Positions 6,592 to 6,599 of a stretch of 6,599 nt of DNA are shown here, piece after piece. The notes below the pieces were generated by a model. It searched no databases, was not told the DNA's origin, and saw only the letters and a list, made by a program, of their open reading frames with translations. Location: the NCBI GenBank assembly GCA_026991005.1, contig JALXCH010000230.1, forward strand, positions 1 through 6,599. The letters run 5' to 3'. The translations under genes and the position numbers were made by a program. Numbering within the stretch: position 1 is the first letter of the stretch; each line of letters starts with the position of its first letter. The stretch is from Calditrichia bacterium (GTDB lineage: Bacteria > Calditrichota > Calditrichia > RBG-13-44-9).

Positions 6592-6599
6592 CAGACAAA

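Overview
The window comes from a Gram-negative-type bacterium. It encodes an exported OmpA-domain peptidoglycan-binding protein, uses Shine-Dalgarno starts, and has at least one clear rho-independent terminator. The prolyl-tRNA synthetase is of the archaeal/eukaryal-like short class. Intergenic DNA is rich in degenerate short repeats, including the widespread element that yields spurious peptides with HSERSEES and heptamers of the ATGCCCT type. Together these would suit a free-living member of the FCB/Calditrichota/KSB1-like assemblage. That placement is inference; no rRNA or other marker is present to prove it.

Layout. (1) 1-959, minus: 5' part of prolyl-tRNA synthetase (proS), running off the left edge, with an SD and a plausible promoter at 1033-1061. 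(2) 1211-2644, minus: an exported protein with alpha-helical repeats, a coiled coil and a C-terminal OmpA domain. (3) 2651-3184: no gene; a degenerate ~30-nt repeat cluster at 2781-2943. (4) 3185-4501, minus: a probable two-gene unit, a 112-aa unrecognised protein followed 84 bp later by an ArsA/GET3-family ATPase with altered switch motifs. (5) 4502-5122: a ~620-bp divergent intergenic region. It holds a perfect inverted repeat abutting the start of the 112-aa gene, candidate promoters in both directions, and simple repeats. (6) 5123-6490, plus: an orphan MmgE/PrpD-family protein, closed by a strong terminator at 6517-6553. A good promoter at 6563-6591 points to a gene beyond the right edge.

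Functionally the window is a mix of housekeeping (proS), envelope (OmpA-like), a small ATPase/partner unit and one metabolic enzyme. No pathway links all of them. The only pair whose order suggests joint function is the 112-aa protein plus the ArsA-like ATPase. No mobile element, CRISPR array, tRNA or rRNA was seen. The least explained items are the 112-aa/ATPase pair with its start-proximal hairpin, the helical-repeat half of the OmpA protein, and the heptamer family found at two separate places.
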